The position numbers and the translations under genes were made by a program. DNA of 64,000 nucleotides. Origin: an uncultured Bacteroidales bacterium. GTDB taxonomy: Bacteria > Bacteroidota > Bacteroidia > Bacteroidales > Bacteroidaceae. The stretch covers positions 1-64,000 of the forward strand of contig CADCDP010000008.1 of assembly GCA_902800305.1 (NCBI GenBank). The letters run 5' to 3'. Shown here in pieces: positions 35,531 through 45,211 of this stretch. Each line of letters opens with the position of its first letter. The stretch's first letter is position 1. The notes beneath the pieces are model-generated. The model saw only the letters and a list, made by a program, of their open reading frames with translations, made no database searches and was not told the origin of the DNA.

Positions 35531-36499
35531 ATGAATGAATTAATATCTATAATAATACCAGCATACAATGTAGGCAGATATATAACCGAATGTATAAATT
35601 CTGTAAAGAACCAAACATATAATAATATTGAAATTATTATAATAAATGATGGATCATGTGATAATACTAAAGAAATAATTCAAAATATTGCCATATCAGA
35701 TTGTAGAATTAAAATTGTTAATAATCTAAACAAAGGAGTAAGTGCAACTCGGAATGAAGGTATAGAGTTGGCTAAAGGAGATTGGATTGTTTTTATAGAT
35801 GGAGATGATTATATCGCAGAGGATTATTTGGAACATATGCTTGAAATTGCTAATATAACACATGCTGATTTCTGTATGACGACTGATTGTTATAAAAATC
35901 CCCGAGAAAAACAGTCATCACCTATAGTTATAAAACAATATAATCAGGACGATGCGACTTCATTATTATTATCTACAAAAGTAGAGGTGGGTTGTTGGAA
36001 TAAGATGTTTAGGAGAAACTTGTTAATTGACAAAAATGTTCGTTTTAACACTAATCTTTTTTATGGTGAAGGCCTATGTTTTATCACAACACTCTCACAG
36101 TTATCCAATTGCGTTGGAATATCAAATAAGAAGATATATTATTATCGGCAAAATAATACAGACTCTGCTACCAAACATTTTGATGTTGAGAAAATCGTAA
36201 ATGGTTGGGAAGCTCTTAATCAAATTGAAGACCATTTAGCGTTAAATATGCCAAAATCAAAAAAAACTATAGAACAACATCGTTTTCTTTTTAGTTGGGT
36301 GGCAGTTCAAAAAATAGTAAATAGTGATACTGAAAAACAACATGTTGAACTGTATAAATTTCATTTGGCTAATTTAAGACATAATTTGGTAAAACAGTTA
36401 CAAAATCCATCTATAGAAATAAATTATAAAATAAAAATAATCGTATGTGCCATTTTCCCCAAGTTAACATCATACTATAAAAAGTACATTAAGAGATAA
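35531..36499 (+). CDS. Glycosyltransferase, GT2 family
   Basis: A 322-residue GT-A inverting glycosyltransferase. ISIIIPAYNVGRYITECI at the N-terminus, NDGSCDNT, KGVSATRNEGI and the metal site FIDGDDYI are family landmarks. The C-terminal part is Lys-rich and without membrane segments. One step of repeat-unit assembly; donor unknown. Confidence 0.93.
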   Translation: MNELISIIIPAYNVGRYITECINSVKNQTYNNIEIIIINDGSCDNTKEIIQNIAISDCRIKIVNNLNKGVSATRNEGIELAKGDWIVFIDGDDYIAEDYLEHMLEIANITHADFCMTTDCYKNPREKQSSPIVIKQYNQDDATSLLLSTKVEVGCWNKMFRRNLLIDKNVRFNTNLFYGEGLCFITTLSQLSNCVGISNKKIYYYRQNNTDSATKHFDVEKIVNGWEALNQIEDHLALNMPKSKKTIEQHRFLFSWVAVQKIVNSDTEKQHVELYKFHLANLRHNLVKQLQNPSIEINYKIKIIVCAIFPKLTSYYKKYIKR

Positions 36500-36539
36500 T
36501 ATAAACTATGTCATTGTGATAATTTGATTATATAATACA

Positions 36540-37646
36540 ATGCGGATAGGATTAATAACTATTTATCAAGTTCCAAACTACGGATCTGTGTTACAGGCAT
36601 TTGCAACCCAATGTGTATTAGAACAGCTAGGCTGTGAATGCAGTATAATAAATTATAGGTATCCTAATGAATGGCATTGGAATCATGGTGCTCCTAAGCC
36701 TCAATCCTTAAAGTTATTGGTTAGAAAGATATTCCCTAAAACAAAATGTAAAGTTCTTGAGGAATTTCGTCGCGAGTTTCTAAATCTGACAAGACGTTTT
36801 TATAACTATCAGGATTTGATTGAAGCAGACTGGTGTAAATATGATGCATTTGTAGTTGGTAGTGACCAAGTGTGGAATGCACGCTTTGTACATGGCGATT
36901 CTGTATTTATGTTATCGTTTGTCCCGGAAAACAAGCCCCGTTATTCGCTTGCTTCGAGTTTCGCTTCGAAAACACTACCAGAGCAATTCCGTGTTAAATA
37001 TAAAAATGAGTTAATGAAGTTTTCGGCACTTTCTGTTCGAGAGCAGAATGGAGTATGTATAATTAATAAAGAATTAGATATAAACAAAAATATAAAAGTA
37101 ATCTTAGACCCGACCTTACTTCTTAGTCGAGTGGATTGGTTGAAAGCCATTCCCCGAGCATCATCTCGCAAAAATAAAAAATACATCCTTTTCTATATGT
37201 TGACATATGCATCCAATCCACGTCCTTATATATATGAGGTGGCCAGGTTCTATCAGAAAAAGATGAATTGTGATGTTATAGCATTAGCTGGCTATACGAA
37301 ACCAGAGAATACAGATGGACTTGTAATGACAAATAGATGTAGTGCGACTATCCCAGAGTTTATAGACCTTTTTGCCAATTCTGAGCTTGTTATTACTAAT
37401 AGTTTTCACGGAACAGCTTTTGCTCTCAATTTTGGTAGACCCTTAATCTCTATTGTTCCCACAGAAGATGGTGATGATCGTCAGACAACATTGCTTGGAA
37501 GTTTAAACTGTGAACATCTCGCAATAAGAGTTGGTACAGATGTTTTATCAATTCGACCATATTATGATTTTAATGAAGAACAAGATCTTTTGAATAACAT
37601 TCGTGCCGATAGCCTTAATTGGATAAAAGATACGATTAAAGTGTAA
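36540..37646 (+). CDS. Polysaccharide pyruvyl transferase family protein
   Basis: A 368-residue protein of the polysaccharide pyruvyltransferase family, which puts ketal-linked pyruvate on sugars using phosphoenolpyruvate. Visible features: GLITIYQVPNYGSVLQAF at the start, VVGSDQVWN, LDPTLLL and the C-terminal NSFHGTAFALNFGRPL. In Bacteroidetes loci members of this branch are often paired with FrhB-like proteins, as here (39948), and their exact reaction is not established. A second family member follows at 41197. Confidence 0.9.
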   Translation: MRIGLITIYQVPNYGSVLQAFATQCVLEQLGCECSIINYRYPNEWHWNHGAPKPQSLKLLVRKIFPKTKCKVLEEFRREFLNLTRRFYNYQDLIEADWCKYDAFVVGSDQVWNARFVHGDSVFMLSFVPENKPRYSLASSFASKTLPEQFRVKYKNELMKFSALSVREQNGVCIINKELDINKNIKVILDPTLLLSRVDWLKAIPRASSRKNKKYILFYMLTYASNPRPYIYEVARFYQKKMNCDVIALAGYTKPENTDGLVMTNRCSATIPEFIDLFANSELVITNSFHGTAFALNFGRPLISIVPTEDGDDRQTTLLGSLNCEHLAIRVGTDVLSIRPYYDFNEEQDLLNNIRADSLNWIKDTIKV

Positions 37647-37736
37647 ATTACATTTGGCGTCTAGAATAAGAATGTGGTTGAGGTGTCTATTATTAACTAT
37701 CATTGTTATTTAACATCATATTATAGATAAAGAATA

Positions 37737-38930
37737 ATGTTCAATTTTGATTTTGACTATCTCCTGATAAATCTTTGTTTGTTACTTATATTTTATATAA
37801 GTGGTAGGAATATCTCAAATGGAGAAAATTATTGGAAGTGTGCAACTCCTAGTATTATTGCTTTTTCACTGGCGCAAGGATTACGTTATGGCAGAGGCAA
37901 TGATTATTTTTCTTATGTTAGAAGATTCTTATTTGGATTAAATGACGAAAGAAGTCAACCTATATATGAGTTTATAAATGATTTGTTAAAAACGATGGGT
38001 GTGGGCGGATATTCTAGTTTCTTTTTTTATGCATTAATTTTTTCCGTTTGTTTCTTCGTCTTATTGAAAAGGTTTGTCAAATATGCTGAATACTTAGTTC
38101 CATTATTCATGGTGGCATTTATAGCATTAAACGAATATCAGGTGCGTCAAGCCTTAAGTTTTTCTTTTGTTTTTCTATTTATGAATAGTTGTTTGGACAT
38201 TAGCAATGTTTACATAAGAAATAAAACATTATGGTTGAAGAGATTTAATTATCATTTTATTTTAAATTTGCTTTATGCAGGAATATATTTTTTGATAGCT
38301 AGTGGTATTCATAAAGGGAACATTCCAATTATGTTGATTTTTTTGTTCTTTTTAATTTTTACAAAATTCCCTTTCCCTTATTACATTACAATTCCACTAG
38401 TTGTTTTTTGTTCATTCTTTATTGAGAAATTTCTTAATCTTGACTGGTTCTTACCCATAACAAGTAGATTGGGTGACCAAGATGAGTTTTTTGCTAGCTA
38501 CACAGATAATTCTGATAAATGGTTCAGTGTGGAAGGGATGGATGACAAATATGCTAGAGATAACATCGTGCAGATATTTGAAGCCTTTGGAAATTCAGCG
38601 TTGTTATATTTTGGATATAAATATCTTAAAGACAATAATAATGAAAAAAAACAATATATACCTTTCTATAATTTTTATATTTTCGGACTTTTGTTTCTTC
38701 TATCATTTAGAAAGCTAGAGATTATGCAGCGTATAGGGAACGATATTTACGATTTTTGGTGTATCCCTTTATCTCTTGTATTATATTATAGAAAATTACT
38801 TGTAAAAAGTATTTGGGAAAAAATTCTTTTTATTGGCTTACTGTTTTTTTTGTATAATTATCTAAAATATCTGTTTATGCGTGGAGATATGACTTTATTT
38901 TTATGGGATACAAATTTAATATTATTATAA
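37737..38930 (+). CDS. EpsG-like polysaccharide polymerase (Wzy role)
   Basis: A 397-residue inner-membrane protein with about ten hydrophobic segments and a large loop at about 240-280 (RLGDQDEFFASYTDNSDKW). The opening GLRYGRGNDYFSYVRRF and the pattern of segments fit the EpsG family, which takes the place of Wzy in many Gram-positive and Bacteroidetes loci. It would join repeat units in the periplasm. Codon use is very AT-rich, as often for polymerases. Confidence 0.82.
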   Translation: MFNFDFDYLLINLCLLLIFYISGRNISNGENYWKCATPSIIAFSLAQGLRYGRGNDYFSYVRRFLFGLNDERSQPIYEFINDLLKTMGVGGYSSFFFYALIFSVCFFVLLKRFVKYAEYLVPLFMVAFIALNEYQVRQALSFSFVFLFMNSCLDISNVYIRNKTLWLKRFNYHFILNLLYAGIYFLIASGIHKGNIPIMLIFLFFLIFTKFPFPYYITIPLVVFCSFFIEKFLNLDWFLPITSRLGDQDEFFASYTDNSDKWFSVEGMDDKYARDNIVQIFEAFGNSALLYFGYKYLKDNNNEKKQYIPFYNFYIFGLLFLLSFRKLEIMQRIGNDIYDFWCIPLSLVLYYRKLLVKSIWEKILFIGLLFFLYNYLKYLFMRGDMTLFLWDTNLILL

Positions 38931-38931
38931 T

Positions 38932-39951
38932 ATGCCTAAAGTTTCAATAATAGTACCAGTATTCAATGTTGAGAAGTATTTGGATAGATGTGTACAATCA
39001 TTGCTTAATCAAACTCTGAAAGAAATAGAGATTGTTTTGGTTGATGATCAGTCTCCAGATAATTGCCCTCAACTGTGCGATGAATATGCAATAAAAGATT
39101 CACGCGTTAAGGTAATACATAAAAAAAATGAAGGTTTAGGAATGGCTCGAAATTCTGGTATGGAAGTAGCAACGGGTGAGTATATAACATTCCTTGATTC
39201 GGATGACTATGTTGAGTTGGATACGTATGAGGTGTGTTATTCTAAAGCATGCGAATACGATTTGGATATATGTTATTTCAAACATAGACGATTTTTGAAT
39301 AACGGAACACGGATTGAAGTAAACAAGGCGAAGAAAATAGAATTATATATTGGTAAAGAGCAGACCCGGCAATTATTGTTGGATATAGTTGGAACTAAGC
39401 CTTCAGATCATTCCGGCATTCAACGTTCGATGAGTGTGTGTATGGCTTTGTTCAAATTGGAGACAATAAAGGCAAGCAATTGTGTTTTTGTTAGTGAACG
39501 TGATGTCGCATCAGAGGACTTGCTATTTGATATGGCTTTGTATCCGTACATCACAAATGTTGCTATATTGCCAAATGTTTTTTACAATTATTATATTAAT
39601 CCAAGTTCAATTACAACTACATATAATGAGGAGAAATATAATAAATTAATCAAACTTGTTGATGCAGTACATAATTCACTCGAGCAGAACTATACAAATG
39701 TGGAGTATAAAGGTCATTACTATTCACAGATATTAAGAATATATAAAACTATCTTCAAATTTGAAGCGAGAACGAAAACTTCTTTGTCGTATAGAAAAAA
39801 GAGAATTGAAGCAATATGTGGCCATGAAAGATTGCAGGAGATGTATAAAGATAAACTTATTACACAATATCGTTTTGTGGATTATTTGTATATTCTTGCA
39901 ATGAAGTATAAAATAACCATGTTTTTTATCATATATTATAAATTCAAATGA
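38932..39951 (+). CDS. Glycosyltransferase, GT2 family
   Basis: A 339-residue GT-A glycosyltransferase: VSIIVPVFNVEKYLDRCVQS, VDDQSPDN, EGLGMARNSGMEVA and LDSDDYV, the family set with the DxD metal site. The start lies one base after the polymerase stop, and the stop overlaps the next start, so the genes are tightly coupled. The acceptor and donor are unknown. Confidence 0.93.
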   Translation: MPKVSIIVPVFNVEKYLDRCVQSLLNQTLKEIEIVLVDDQSPDNCPQLCDEYAIKDSRVKVIHKKNEGLGMARNSGMEVATGEYITFLDSDDYVELDTYEVCYSKACEYDLDICYFKHRRFLNNGTRIEVNKAKKIELYIGKEQTRQLLLDIVGTKPSDHSGIQRSMSVCMALFKLETIKASNCVFVSERDVASEDLLFDMALYPYITNVAILPNVFYNYYINPSSITTTYNEEKYNKLIKLVDAVHNSLEQNYTNVEYKGHYYSQILRIYKTIFKFEARTKTSLSYRKKRIEAICGHERLQEMYKDKLITQYRFVDYLYILAMKYKITMFFIIYYKFK

Positions 39952-41195
39952 TGAATATAGGATATACGATAAATAATAATCTTTGTACAGGATGTGGTAT
40001 CTGCGAGGGTGTATGTAATAAACATGCTATTTCTATTGTTACATGTAGTGGTACATTCCGACCTCAGATTGATAGTACAAAATGCAATGACTGTGGGCTT
40101 TGTTTGAGAGCCTGTGCTGGAGCAGAAATGAACCTTAAAGAGTATTCTGACAGTTTATTTTGTGACGCAGGGATAAAATATGATCAGTATATAGGGAAGT
40201 ATCATCAATGTTATACAGGTTATAGCAACGATAACGACCTGCGTTACCATGCAGCTAGCGGAGGCTTGACCACTCAGTTCCTAATATGGCTATTGGAAAA
40301 CGATAAAATTGACGGAGCTGTGGTTACACGTTTCAAAAAGGATGCTCCTTACATGGTCAATACGTTTGTTGCCAAATCAAAAGAAGAACTTATAGAATCA
40401 CGAAGCAGTAAGTATGCACCTGTCACACATGCAAAGATGTTACGACTGATTAAAGAGGCTCCTGGCTCAAGATATGTTGTAGTGGGTGTTCCTTGTCAGA
40501 TTCAGAGTTGGCGTAAAGCTATGAAAATTGACAAAGATTTATGCACAAAGATTATTGGTTTGTTTGGTTTATATTGTTCATCTAGCCGAACATTTAATTT
40601 CACAGAATATATATTGAAAGAGAGAAATATAGACATGAAAAAACTCAGCTACCTATCATATCGTGATAATGGTTGTTTAGGTGGACTGGTTGCAAAAGGT
40701 GAAGATTTTTCTTTTTACCAAGATTATCAACTTTATTGTCATCCACTTCGAAGTATATTCGTGCCTAGAAGATGCTTGTTGTGCGTGGACCATTATTCAG
40801 AATTGGCAGATGTTTCATTTGGTGATATTCATATAGAGCCATATCTGGATGATAAGGTAGGCGTAAATTCCGTTATTGTAAGAAACAAATACTGGAAAGA
40901 TCTGCTTGAAGAAGTGATGAAAAAAGGTGTCATAACCTTGGACGAGATTAATGTAGAAATCCTCAATGCTTCTCAGAAATCAGCAAAAATGAAAAAGGAT
41001 AGAAACATGAGATTTGTTGCTCTAAACAAAGCTCTTGGGTATAATATCCCCCAATACGGGGAAATCGATAAAAAGGGGGTAGATCTTAAAACAATTGTAC
41101 AATATGTCCACAATCGTATTCAGCAATTTATTGGGAGTAAGAGAATCTTTTGGTTTTTGATTCCATTATTGAAGAAAAAGACAAAGGTAGTTTAA
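39948..41195 (+). CDS. FrhB-like (coenzyme F420 hydrogenase beta family) protein
   Basis: A 415-residue iron-sulfur protein. Two ferredoxin-type clusters are visible near the N-terminus (CTGCGICEGVC and CNDCGLCLRAC), then the FrhB N- and C-domains (YHAASGGLTTQFL, GVPCQIQSWRKA, CLLCVDHYSELADVSFGD). The family binds flavin and moves electrons, but Bacteroidetes make no F420 as far as known. In polysaccharide loci it stands beside pyruvyltransferase-family genes, as on both sides here, so it probably modifies the same sugar. The function is not established. Confidence 0.9.
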   Translation: MMNIGYTINNNLCTGCGICEGVCNKHAISIVTCSGTFRPQIDSTKCNDCGLCLRACAGAEMNLKEYSDSLFCDAGIKYDQYIGKYHQCYTGYSNDNDLRYHAASGGLTTQFLIWLLENDKIDGAVVTRFKKDAPYMVNTFVAKSKEELIESRSSKYAPVTHAKMLRLIKEAPGSRYVVVGVPCQIQSWRKAMKIDKDLCTKIIGLFGLYCSSSRTFNFTEYILKERNIDMKKLSYLSYRDNGCLGGLVAKGEDFSFYQDYQLYCHPLRSIFVPRRCLLCVDHYSELADVSFGDIHIEPYLDDKVGVNSVIVRNKYWKDLLEEVMKKGVITLDEINVEILNASQKSAKMKKDRNMRFVALNKALGYNIPQYGEIDKKGVDLKTIVQYVHNRIQQFIGSKRIFWFLIPLLKKKTKVV

Positions 41196-41196
41196 A

Positions 41197-42381
41197 ATGA
41201 AAAAAAAGAAGATTGGTTGTGTCCTTGCTGTTCGTAAGAGCAATCATAATAATTATGGGACATCACTTCAAGCTTACGCTACTGTGAAAGTATTACAAGA
41301 TAATAATTATGAAGTGCGTATTATCCGTTATAACAAGCATCGTAGTGCATTAGCCACATTGTTCGCGGTACCCAACTATTTGAAGAGTGGGGGTAAGAGT
41401 GAGTTGATGATACGTCTGAACAAGATGTTCAATAATACTTTTAATAAGAGTTTCAAGCGTAACAATTCCATCCGAAATAAAGCGGTCGAGACATTTAAAG
41501 ATACTTATTTTGAGCCACTTTGTGACTATTATGATAGTTATTTGGCTTTGAAAAAGGGATCAAAGCTTTATGATCTTTGTATGGTAGGTAGCGATCAGTT
41601 GTGGAGTCCCAAAGGGTTTGCGTCTCAATTCTATAATTTAATGTTTGTAGATGAGAATGTACCCAAAATTGCTTATGCTGCGAGCTTTGGAGTCTCAAGT
41701 ATTCCTGAATTTCAACATAAGGGTACAAAGAAATACTTAGAGCGATTAGATTGGATTAGTGTACGAGAAATAAAAGGAAAAGAAATAGTAGAAAGTCTTT
41801 CCAACGCTAAAGCCGATTTTGTTTGTGATCCAACCATGCTTCTATCTAAATCGGAATGGGAAGAGTTTTCGATGCTGTCAACAAAGAAGATAAATGATTC
41901 ATATATATTTGTATATTTCCTCGGAGAACGTCCTGAGATTCGTGAAAAGGCATCAGAACTAGCACAAAAAACAGGTTGCAAACTTGTTGTAATGCGACAT
42001 GTGGACAAATATATCAAAATTGACGATGACTTTGGTGATTATGCTCCATTTGATGTAAATCCTCGAGATTTTGTTAAGTTATTATGCAATGCAAATTTCG
42101 TGCTTACAGACTCTTTTCATGGTACGATTTTTTCTATCATGATGGAGAAAAAGTTTATTACGTTCTATCGTGTATGTCCGACGACTGCAGGTAGCACTCA
42201 CTCTCGTATAGACTCACTTCTTTGTAAGTTTGGTCTTACGGCCCGTCTTTATAAAAATGATATTTACAAACAAGCTGTTGCAGATATTGATTATTGTGAA
42301 GTAAGAAAAAAGGTGGATGAGTTTCGAAACTTTTCAAAGAACTTACTCCTTGGGTATTTGAAGATATTATGTATAAATTAG
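41197..42381 (+). CDS. Polysaccharide pyruvyl transferase family protein
   Basis: A 394-residue second member of the family seen at 36540, of different sequence: NHNNYGTSLQAYATVKVL, MVGSDQLWSP, CDPTMLLSKSEW and TDSFHGTIFSIMMEKKF. It begins one base after the FrhB-like gene, the arrangement typical of the pair. It would modify a sugar of the repeat unit; whether with pyruvate is inferred from family only. Confidence 0.9.
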   Translation: MKKKKIGCVLAVRKSNHNNYGTSLQAYATVKVLQDNNYEVRIIRYNKHRSALATLFAVPNYLKSGGKSELMIRLNKMFNNTFNKSFKRNNSIRNKAVETFKDTYFEPLCDYYDSYLALKKGSKLYDLCMVGSDQLWSPKGFASQFYNLMFVDENVPKIAYAASFGVSSIPEFQHKGTKKYLERLDWISVREIKGKEIVESLSNAKADFVCDPTMLLSKSEWEEFSMLSTKKINDSYIFVYFLGERPEIREKASELAQKTGCKLVVMRHVDKYIKIDDDFGDYAPFDVNPRDFVKLLCNANFVLTDSFHGTIFSIMMEKKFITFYRVCPTTAGSTHSRIDSLLCKFGLTARLYKNDIYKQAVADIDYCEVRKKVDEFRNFSKNLLLGYLKILCIN

Positions 42382-42389
42382 GAAAAGAC

Positions 42390-43403
42390 ATGAAAGATCT
42401 TCTAATTATTACGAAGAATGATATTTGGGGATGTGTTTTTGGCGAGTACATTCAACGATATCATAATTTGCTTTATTTTCATTTTCCGATATTGAAAGGA
42501 CGGAGACAAAAATTCTCTTCAAAGAAAAAGAGATTAATGCAGGAGTTATATGCTTTTATCAAAATTATATTAAACGTTACAAAAATAGACAATAGAAAAA
42601 CATTTTGTACTGGCTGTCAGTTAGGTGTACTGGCTGCTTACAAAATCTTGAGCCCATTCTTAAAGGACTACTCATTATTTATTTATAACTTTTATCTTCA
42701 TGGTCTTAGCAATAAAAAAGTTGTAAAGTTAGTGTTAAGATTTCTGTTAGACAATAAACACTTAACATTAATATGTCAGTCTCCAAATGAAGTTAAATTT
42801 TATAAAGAGTTATCTAATAGAGCTTACATTACATTTGTACCATATTGTTCAGATATTATGCCACATTCTTATGAACTTAAACAAAAAGAACTATGTAATT
42901 ATTTTTTCTCAGGGGGATTTACAAATCGTGATTATAATCTTATAGGGAAATTGGCTGAAAGATATCCAAATCAACAATTTGTAATCGTTGCAAGTGCCTT
43001 GAATAAGAAAATAAATGATATGCCTCGCAATGTTTATGTATACAAAGATTTGACGAATGAAGAGTTCAACAATCTTTTGTCACATTCGGAGGCTGTCATA
43101 GTAGCGTTATATGAAGATGTTGGTAGTTCTGGTCAGATATTATCAATATCCGCAATGCGGAAAAAAAAGCCGATAATTTATACAGATATTTCCGCCATTA
43201 ATTATTATTTTCCCCAAGGATGTGGCTATCCATATAAAATAGGGGATATAGATTCGTTGGAAGCAGCATACAAAAAAATTGTAAATAATTGGGAAGAAGC
43301 TGTGAAGGTCGGTGAGCGTGCATACAAACAGAGTCTGCAGTACAAAAGCAGTAATTGTTATGAACAGATATATAAATTAATATTCACATCAAATGAATGT
43401 TGA
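42390..43403 (+). CDS. Probable GT-B glycosyltransferase
   Basis: A 337-residue protein; I take the ATG at 42390 (MKDLLIITKNDIWG), though an earlier ATG at 42369 overlaps the previous gene. The C-terminal half has a GT4-like nucleotide-binding layout (FFSGGFTNRDYNLIGKLA, VYKDLTNEEFNNLLSHSEAVIVALYEDVGSSGQ), while the N-terminal half is not a family I recognise. Probably one sugar-transfer step of the repeat unit. Confidence 0.75.
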   Translation: MKDLLIITKNDIWGCVFGEYIQRYHNLLYFHFPILKGRRQKFSSKKKRLMQELYAFIKIILNVTKIDNRKTFCTGCQLGVLAAYKILSPFLKDYSLFIYNFYLHGLSNKKVVKLVLRFLLDNKHLTLICQSPNEVKFYKELSNRAYITFVPYCSDIMPHSYELKQKELCNYFFSGGFTNRDYNLIGKLAERYPNQQFVIVASALNKKINDMPRNVYVYKDLTNEEFNNLLSHSEAVIVALYEDVGSSGQILSISAMRKKKPIIYTDISAINYYFPQGCGYPYKIGDIDSLEAAYKKIVNNWEEAVKVGERAYKQSLQYKSSNCYEQIYKLIFTSNEC

Positions 43404-43659
43404 AAGCAAAAAATCCTAATACAAGATGCTCTGAGTTCAAATTTTGTAAAAGATGGATCTTTTAGTTTGGATTGTAAAAATATCAGTGTGAATTAGAGGA
43501 GAATGGTGTAAAAAAAAACTTGACATGAGACAGAGAAAGATTCAAAGAATATTCTCATAGGAATGGGGTGCACCACAAATTCCGTCTTATACATTCTGAT
43601 AAAGAGACTATACTTTTATTTATTTTCAAAGAATCTTTGAACCGTTTTTATATAATAAA
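43404..43659 (+). pseudogene. Gap with probable decayed coding sequence
   Basis: 256 AT-rich bases without an open frame. Short protein-like pieces interrupted by stops can be read in + frames (for instance around 43590-43615), suggesting a deleted gene or a join between exchanged parts of the locus. No hairpin or promoter is clear. Confidence 0.3.
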
Positions 43660-44769
43660 ATGGGAAAAATATTAATTTCAAAGGAACTTTCTGATAAGGT
43701 TTTGATGATTGGCGTTTATTGGAAAAATCATGCTCCAGGTGGTGTGAGTTCTGTCGTAAACACCTATGCGGAATATTTTGAGGGAATTAATTATATTGTA
43801 ACAACTGCAAGTCGAGATGAATGTAAAATTAAAAAAACATTTGTGGGAATAACGGGATTATTCTTCTTTTTGTGTCAGATGGTCTTTAATAAACGGATTC
43901 AGATAGTCCATGTTCAAGGAAGCCATGGAACGAGCTTTGATCGTAAAAAACTTTTTGTTAAGATTGCAAAAATGTTTGATAAAAAGGTTGTATGGCATAT
44001 GCATGCAAGCCAATTTGTTCCATTTTACGAGAGTCGAAAAGATAAAGAAGAGATTGTGCATTGCCTAAATATGTCTGATACATTAATTGTATTAAGTCAC
44101 TATTATAAAGATTTTTATATGAAAATAGGCGTCAGGCCAGAGAAGATCATAATTCTTGATAATATTGTCCCTTACCCTGATATTCGGAAAGAATCCGAGT
44201 TATATGACGGAAAAAGGAATTTACATATATTGTTTTTAGGGGAGATCAGTCAGCGAAAAGGAGCCTTTGATTTAATAAAAGCCATTGAAACTCATTCTTA
44301 CTTGAGGGACAAAATAAATATTAGAATCGGAGGGAATGGTGAAGTGGAAAATCTTCATAATGCAATTTTAAATTCAAATTTGGAGGACTGTATAACATTT
44401 GAAGGATGGGTCGATGGAGAGAAGAAGGTTAATTTACTTAATTGGGCTGATGTGTATATTTTACCTTCATATAACGAAGGTCTTCCGATTTCAATATTAG
44501 AGGCATTATCATATAATTGCCCAATAATATCAACACCTGTTGGTGGAATTCCTGAGGTGGTTATTACAAACAATACATCACACAATAAACAAAATGGTAT
44601 CTTAGTCGAACCTGGGGATATAGATCAAATAGCAGCATCAATACATTATTATATCGAAAATCCGGAACAGGTTGAGATTCAAGGCAAAAATAGCGGGAAG
44701 ATTGTTGAGAAATATTATCCTAAAGTCGTTTTTTCAAATTTGAAAGAAATTTACATGAATTTGTTATAG
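43660..44769 (+). CDS. Glycosyltransferase, GT4 family
   Basis: A 369-residue GT-B glycosyltransferase. Acceptor-side motif HAPGGVSSVVNTYAEYF, then LFLGEISQRKGAFDLIKAIE and the donor site LPSYNEGLPISILEAL with SYNCPIISTPVGGIPEVV. One sugar transfer at the inner membrane. It is the last complete gene of the very AT-rich core. Confidence 0.93.
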   Translation: MGKILISKELSDKVLMIGVYWKNHAPGGVSSVVNTYAEYFEGINYIVTTASRDECKIKKTFVGITGLFFFLCQMVFNKRIQIVHVQGSHGTSFDRKKLFVKIAKMFDKKVVWHMHASQFVPFYESRKDKEEIVHCLNMSDTLIVLSHYYKDFYMKIGVRPEKIIILDNIVPYPDIRKESELYDGKRNLHILFLGEISQRKGAFDLIKAIETHSYLRDKINIRIGGNGEVENLHNAILNSNLEDCITFEGWVDGEKKVNLLNWADVYILPSYNEGLPISILEALSYNCPIISTPVGGIPEVVITNNTSHNKQNGILVEPGDIDQIAASIHYYIENPEQVEIQGKNSGKIVEKYYPKVVFSNLKEIYMNLL

Positions 44770-44873
44770 GATAAAATTTATCAAACAAACAATTTGGAAT
44801 ATAGAATTCGTTCTATGTGATCGGGCGATAAAGTCTGTCTTCGTGCTGCTTGAATAAGGTTCTATACCAATTT

Positions 44874-45119
44874 ATGACGATACAGCCGTCGGAACCAAAG
44901 TTCATTGGTAGCATCGACAAAGACAAAATGGTCGTATTTGTTATTCCACAATGTCAAGTTTGCGGAGGCGATGCAGACGATGTTTATGCGGATGAAGGTC
45001 AGTATATTGTCCACGGCATACTAGACACTACAGATTTGGAAGAATTATTGAAATTCTTTCTACTTCGTGTTAGAATCAAATATAAAGGCGTGCATTTCAA
45101 AATCAAAAAAAGATGCTGA
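44874..45119 (+). CDS. Small unknown protein, possibly a remnant
   Basis: An 81-residue frame from the ATG at 44874 (an in-frame TTG at 44850 would add eight residues). It has a CQVCGG pair that might bind metal and an acidic middle. I do not recognise it. It stands at the point where base composition changes between the AT-rich core and the conserved tail, so it may be a leftover of an exchanged gene. Confidence 0.4.
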   Translation: MTIQPSEPKFIGSIDKDKMVVFVIPQCQVCGGDADDVYADEGQYIVHGILDTTDLEELLKFFLLRVRIKYKGVHFKIKKRC

Positions 45120-45211
45120 AGAATTAAAACATTGTTCATAAAGGTGTCCTTTTTGATTTTATACAATTTAAGAATAACAAAAAAAGGTCATAAAATAGTA
45201 ACTATTATAAT

